Source: Proteobacteria bacterium ST_bin11
GTDB taxonomy: Bacteria > Pseudomonadota > Gammaproteobacteria > Methylococcales > Methylomonadaceae
Assembly: GCA_002083615.1 (NCBI GenBank)
Contig: MSXO01000049.1
Span: 1-42,891, forward strand
Length of the DNA stretch: 42,891 nucleotides
Direction: 5' to 3'
The notes under the pieces are model-generated. The model did no database searches. It worked only from the letters and a program-made list of their open reading frames with translations, and was not told where the DNA came from. Position numbers and translations under genes: made by a program. This document shows positions 40,157-42,891 of the stretch, one piece after another. The first letter of the stretch is position 1; each line of letters begins with the position of its first letter.

Positions 40157-41428
40157 ATGGCAAAAATCGTAATCGTAGGCGCGGGCATCGGCGGTATCCC
40201 GATGGCATTGGAAATGAAAGAAAACGCTCGGAAAGAAGACGAGGTAGTGGTGATCGCCGATACCCCAACTTTTCATTTTGTGCCCTCCAATCCCTGGGTA
40301 GCAGTGAACTGGCGCAAGCCGGAAGACATAAAGGTTGAACTGGCGCCGATGTTCAAGAAAAAGAAAATCGGCTTTATTCAACAAAAAGTGACGCGCTTTC
40401 ATCCCGAAAACAATCAAGTCGCCCTAGCCGACGGCACTATGGTTGATTATGATTTTCTGATCATCGCCACCGGTCCAAAATTGGCTTTTGGCGAGGTGCC
40501 AGGCTTGGGTCCCGATGGTCATACCCAATCCGTTTGTCATGTTGATCACGCCGGCGAATCCGGAGAGTTTTGGAATAACTTTGTCGAAGACCCGGGTCCG
40601 ATTATTGTCGGTGCCGCACAGGGAGCTTCCTGCTTTGGCCCGGCCTATGAATACATGTTCATCGCCGAAACCGATCTGCGCCAACGTAAAATCCGCGATA
40701 AAGTCAAAATGACCTATGTTACCTCCGAGCCTTATGTCGGCCATTTGGGCTTAGGCGGCGTGGGCGATACCAAGGGCATGTTAGAAGCGGAGATGCGCAG
40801 CAAGCACATTAACTGGATCTGCAATGCCAAAATCGACAAGATCGAAGCCGGCATGATGTATGTCACGGAAGTGGATGAAAACGGCCAGGAGAAAAAGAAA
40901 CATGAATTGCCGTTTAAACACAGTATGATTCTGCCGGCGTTCAAAGGCGTTGATGCGCTACTAGGCATCGACAAACTGGTGAATCCGCGCGGCTTCGTGA
41001 TTGTGGATGAAAATCAGCGCAACCCGACCTACAAAAACGTCTATTCAATCGGCGTCTGCATCGCCATTCCAGCGCTGGAGCAAACCCCGGTGCCGACCGG
41101 CACGCCCAAGACCGGTTACATGATCGAATCGATGGTTACCGCCACCGCGCATAACATTCGTGCGGAACTCGACGGCAAGCAACCCAAGGAAAAAGGCACC
41201 TGGAATGCACTGTGTTTGGCGGACTTTGGCGATTCGGGCGTCGCTTTCCTGGCCATGCCGCAAATTCCGCCGCGTAACGTGCAGTGGGCTTCAAGCGGTA
41301 AATGGGTGCATTTAGCTAAAATTGGTTATGAAAAATACTTTATGCGCAAAGTTCGCAAGGGTATCAGCGAGCCTTACTACGAAAAACTGACCTTAAAAAT
41401 GTTTGGCATTATGCGTCTGAAAGGCTGA
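40157..41428 (+). CDS. sqr: Sulfide:quinone oxidoreductase-type flavoprotein
   Basis: A 423-residue FAD protein. The N-terminal dinucleotide-binding motif is VGAGIGG (7-13). Cysteines at 127, 159 and 353 fall at almost the same positions as the three functional cysteines of Acidithiobacillus ferrooxidans SQR (128, 160 and 356). The segment TPVPTGTPKTGYMIE (310-324) is a hallmark of SQR enzymes. SQR oxidises sulfide to sulfane sulfur and passes electrons to quinone from the cytoplasmic membrane; the amphipathic C-terminus (WVHLAKIGYEKYFMRKVRKG) fits monotopic binding. RBS AGGAG precedes the ATG. With cydAB upstream, the operon encodes a complete sulfide-to-oxygen chain. Confidence 0.9.
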   Translation: MAKIVIVGAGIGGIPMALEMKENARKEDEVVVIADTPTFHFVPSNPWVAVNWRKPEDIKVELAPMFKKKKIGFIQQKVTRFHPENNQVALADGTMVDYDFLIIATGPKLAFGEVPGLGPDGHTQSVCHVDHAGESGEFWNNFVEDPGPIIVGAAQGASCFGPAYEYMFIAETDLRQRKIRDKVKMTYVTSEPYVGHLGLGGVGDTKGMLEAEMRSKHINWICNAKIDKIEAGMMYVTEVDENGQEKKKHELPFKHSMILPAFKGVDALLGIDKLVNPRGFVIVDENQRNPTYKNVYSIGVCIAIPALEQTPVPTGTPKTGYMIESMVTATAHNIRAELDGKQPKEKGTWNALCLADFGDSGVAFLAMPQIPPRNVQWASSGKWVHLAKIGYEKYFMRKVRKGISEPYYEKLTLKMFGIMRLKG

Positions 41429-41550
41429 CACTGGTTTATGCCGCGCTGGTATGGAATGACAAACAGTCTTGTTTCGTTGGTCTACCAATGGAACGGCGCG
41501 TCTAAACTTCCATACCACCCCATTTGCCCTAACTGAATGCAGATTACTCA

Positions 41551-42888
41551 ATGACACATCGAATTTTTTGGCGGCTAATGTTCGCGCTGATGCTGGTTTT
41601 GGATACGGCCTTGGCCGTTGCGGAGCCCAGTCAGTACAGCCTGGAACAAGCCATTGAAACCGCATTAGCTAACAATCCGGAGCTTGGCATCATGCAAGCC
41701 CGCATCGAGCAGGCCAACGCGCAGTTAGGCGAATCTTTGGCCAGTTTTTACCCGCAAATCAAAGCCAGTTTGTCGTATCAGCACAGCGATAATCCGGCGC
41801 AAGCCTTTGCGATGATCATTGCCCAGCGCCGGCTCAGCTTTGCCGGCAACGACTTCAATCATCCCGGCGGGGTTGATAACTATCGGCCACAAGTAACGGC
41901 GACGTACTCGTTGTTTCGCGGCGGGCAAGATTATTACCGTAAACAAGCGGCAGAACTGGGAGTCGAGACCTCGGAACTGGAAAAGGCCGCGACCCGTAAT
42001 CAATTGGTGAATAACGTCACCGCAGCCTATTACGGCGAGTTAGCGGCGATGGAAGCGCATGAGATTAGTCAGCGCTCCATCACAGCGGTGCAAAGCGAGC
42101 TGGATCAGTCGCGGATTCGCTTCGATGCCGGCACCGTCTTAAAATCCGATGTCTTGTCCCTGGAAGTGCAATTAGCGGAAGCCAAGGATGCGGAAATCCA
42201 AGCCGCTAATGCTATTGAGTTGGCGCAGAGTATGTTGAAAACCTTGCTGGGTTTGCCCGCTAACGAAACCTTTGTTATCAACTCAACTCAACAAGCCGCA
42301 TTACCCGCCAGTCCGGCGGTTTTCGACGAATTACTCAATCAGGCGCTCAGTAGTCATCCTGAATTGCAAGCCGCCCAGAAACGCGTCGCTATGGCCGAAC
42401 GTCAGCTTGATGTCGCGCAAGCCGCCCACTTACCCCGCGCCGACGCCTTTGTCAGTTACGGTTCTGATAGTAAGGATCTGGCCTTCAGCAGCAATCGCGA
42501 TAACGTCACGGCTGGCGTGATGGTGGAAGTGGATGTGTTTTCCGGCTTTGCCGCGCAGGAAAGAATCAAGAAAGCCGAGCATGAATTAACCGCCGTTCAA
42601 GAGGCTGCCAGGCAGACCCGGTTACGCATTGAACATCAGCTCAAATCGGCGCAAGTCAAATTGCAAGACGCTCTAAGTCGCGCCGAGGTCAGCGCCGCAG
42701 GGGTTAAAGCCGCAGAAGAAGCCTTGCGTTTAGTCAATGAACAGCGCCAAGCCGGCGTGGTGACCGTGACTCGCTACATCGAAGCCGAGGTCGCGCGCGA
42801 TAAGGCGCATACCCGGCAAATCACCGCACGTTTCGATGCCTTGCGGGCCGAAGCGGAACTCAAACAAGCCACCGGTTACTGGCAATAA
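41551..42888 (+). CDS. TolC-family outer-membrane efflux protein
   Basis: A 445-residue protein with a signal peptide ending near VAEP (about residue 25) and two outer-membrane-efflux repeats. Landmarks are YSLEQAIETALANNPELGIMQARIEQANAQLGESLASFYPQI near the start, and the C-terminal LRLVNEQRQAGVVTVTRYIEAEVARDKAH. There is no lipobox, unlike the NodT-type protein at 22062. It would form the outer-membrane duct of a tripartite exporter. It ends three bases before the window edge, so a membrane fusion protein and pump may follow. It starts 120 bases after sqr and could be the head of a separate operon. Confidence 0.9.
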   Translation: MTHRIFWRLMFALMLVLDTALAVAEPSQYSLEQAIETALANNPELGIMQARIEQANAQLGESLASFYPQIKASLSYQHSDNPAQAFAMIIAQRRLSFAGNDFNHPGGVDNYRPQVTATYSLFRGGQDYYRKQAAELGVETSELEKAATRNQLVNNVTAAYYGELAAMEAHEISQRSITAVQSELDQSRIRFDAGTVLKSDVLSLEVQLAEAKDAEIQAANAIELAQSMLKTLLGLPANETFVINSTQQAALPASPAVFDELLNQALSSHPELQAAQKRVAMAERQLDVAQAAHLPRADAFVSYGSDSKDLAFSSNRDNVTAGVMVEVDVFSGFAAQERIKKAEHELTAVQEAARQTRLRIEHQLKSAQVKLQDALSRAEVSAAGVKAAEEALRLVNEQRQAGVVTVTRYIEAEVARDKAHTRQITARFDALRAEAELKQATGYWQ

Positions 42889-42891
42889 AGG

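Noticed and set aside
1..42891. CRISPR arrays, tRNA or rRNA genes, intact transposases, prophage genes
   Set aside because: I looked for regularly spaced repeats, tRNA T-loop signatures, rRNA stretches and transposase motifs on both strands and saw none; a covariance-model search would be needed to exclude tRNAs fully.

Overview
The window looks like a chromosomal segment of a gammaproteobacterium, most likely a methanotroph of the Methylococcales (Methylomonas-like). This is an inference from the exosortase/PEP-CTERM genes, the PAS-LuxR regulator, the YezD-CysTWA-CysB sulfate locus and the gene content overall. No methane oxidation gene lies in the window, so the taxonomic call is moderate. 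I see no prophage, intact insertion sequence, CRISPR array, rRNA or tRNA.

Layout. (1) Bases 1-2019, minus strand: the start of an exosortase-linked exopolysaccharide operon (Wza-type export protein from a TTG start, an outer-membrane beta-barrel protein, and the first codons of a Wzz-type chain-length protein running off the left edge). (2) 2250-5054, plus: a tight operon of HopJ-like protein, a MnmC2-like FAD oxidoreductase, an overlapping MnmM/YtqB-like methyltransferase, PpnP and a NYN-domain protein. (3) 5074-8108: BamE, divergent Fur, and a LolC/E-type permease with LolD. (4) 8109-9450: a long gene-poor stretch ending in a structured leader before a PEP-CTERM gene. (5) 10699-16774: CysB, CysA, CysW, CysT (minus), divergent YezD and an alginate-export-type porin. 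(6) 17278-20416: a second copy of the structured leader with a second PEP-CTERM gene, then a SEC-C/TPR/sulfotransferase fusion. (7) 20453-23543, minus: RadA and an orphan NodT-type outer-membrane factor. (8) 24062-30147: a small membrane protein, a cytochrome b-like membrane protein directly followed by a pentaheme cytochrome c, then three secreted proteins of unknown function on the minus strand. (9) 30359-32066: a broken PEP-CTERM gene and a PAS-PAS-LuxR regulator. (10) 32556-36381: XdhC, MocA-type nucleotidyltransferase and M15 peptidase with serial overlaps, a Tat-exported superoxide-reductase-like protein, and thiopurine methyltransferase. (11) 36493-41428: an operon of CydP, CydA, CydB, CydX, a DUF2892 protein and sulfide:quinone oxidoreductase, preceded by a sigma-54-type promoter and an upstream palindrome. 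(12) 41551-42888: a TolC-family protein.

The most interesting systems are: the adjacent FAD oxidoreductase and methyltransferase, which together could replace bifunctional MnmC in tRNA wobble-uridine modification; the cyd-sqr operon, which looks like a sigma-54-controlled sulfide-to-oxygen electron chain; the paired GEMM-I-like leader RNAs in front of PEP-CTERM genes; and the uncharacterised cytochrome b/pentaheme cytochrome c pair.
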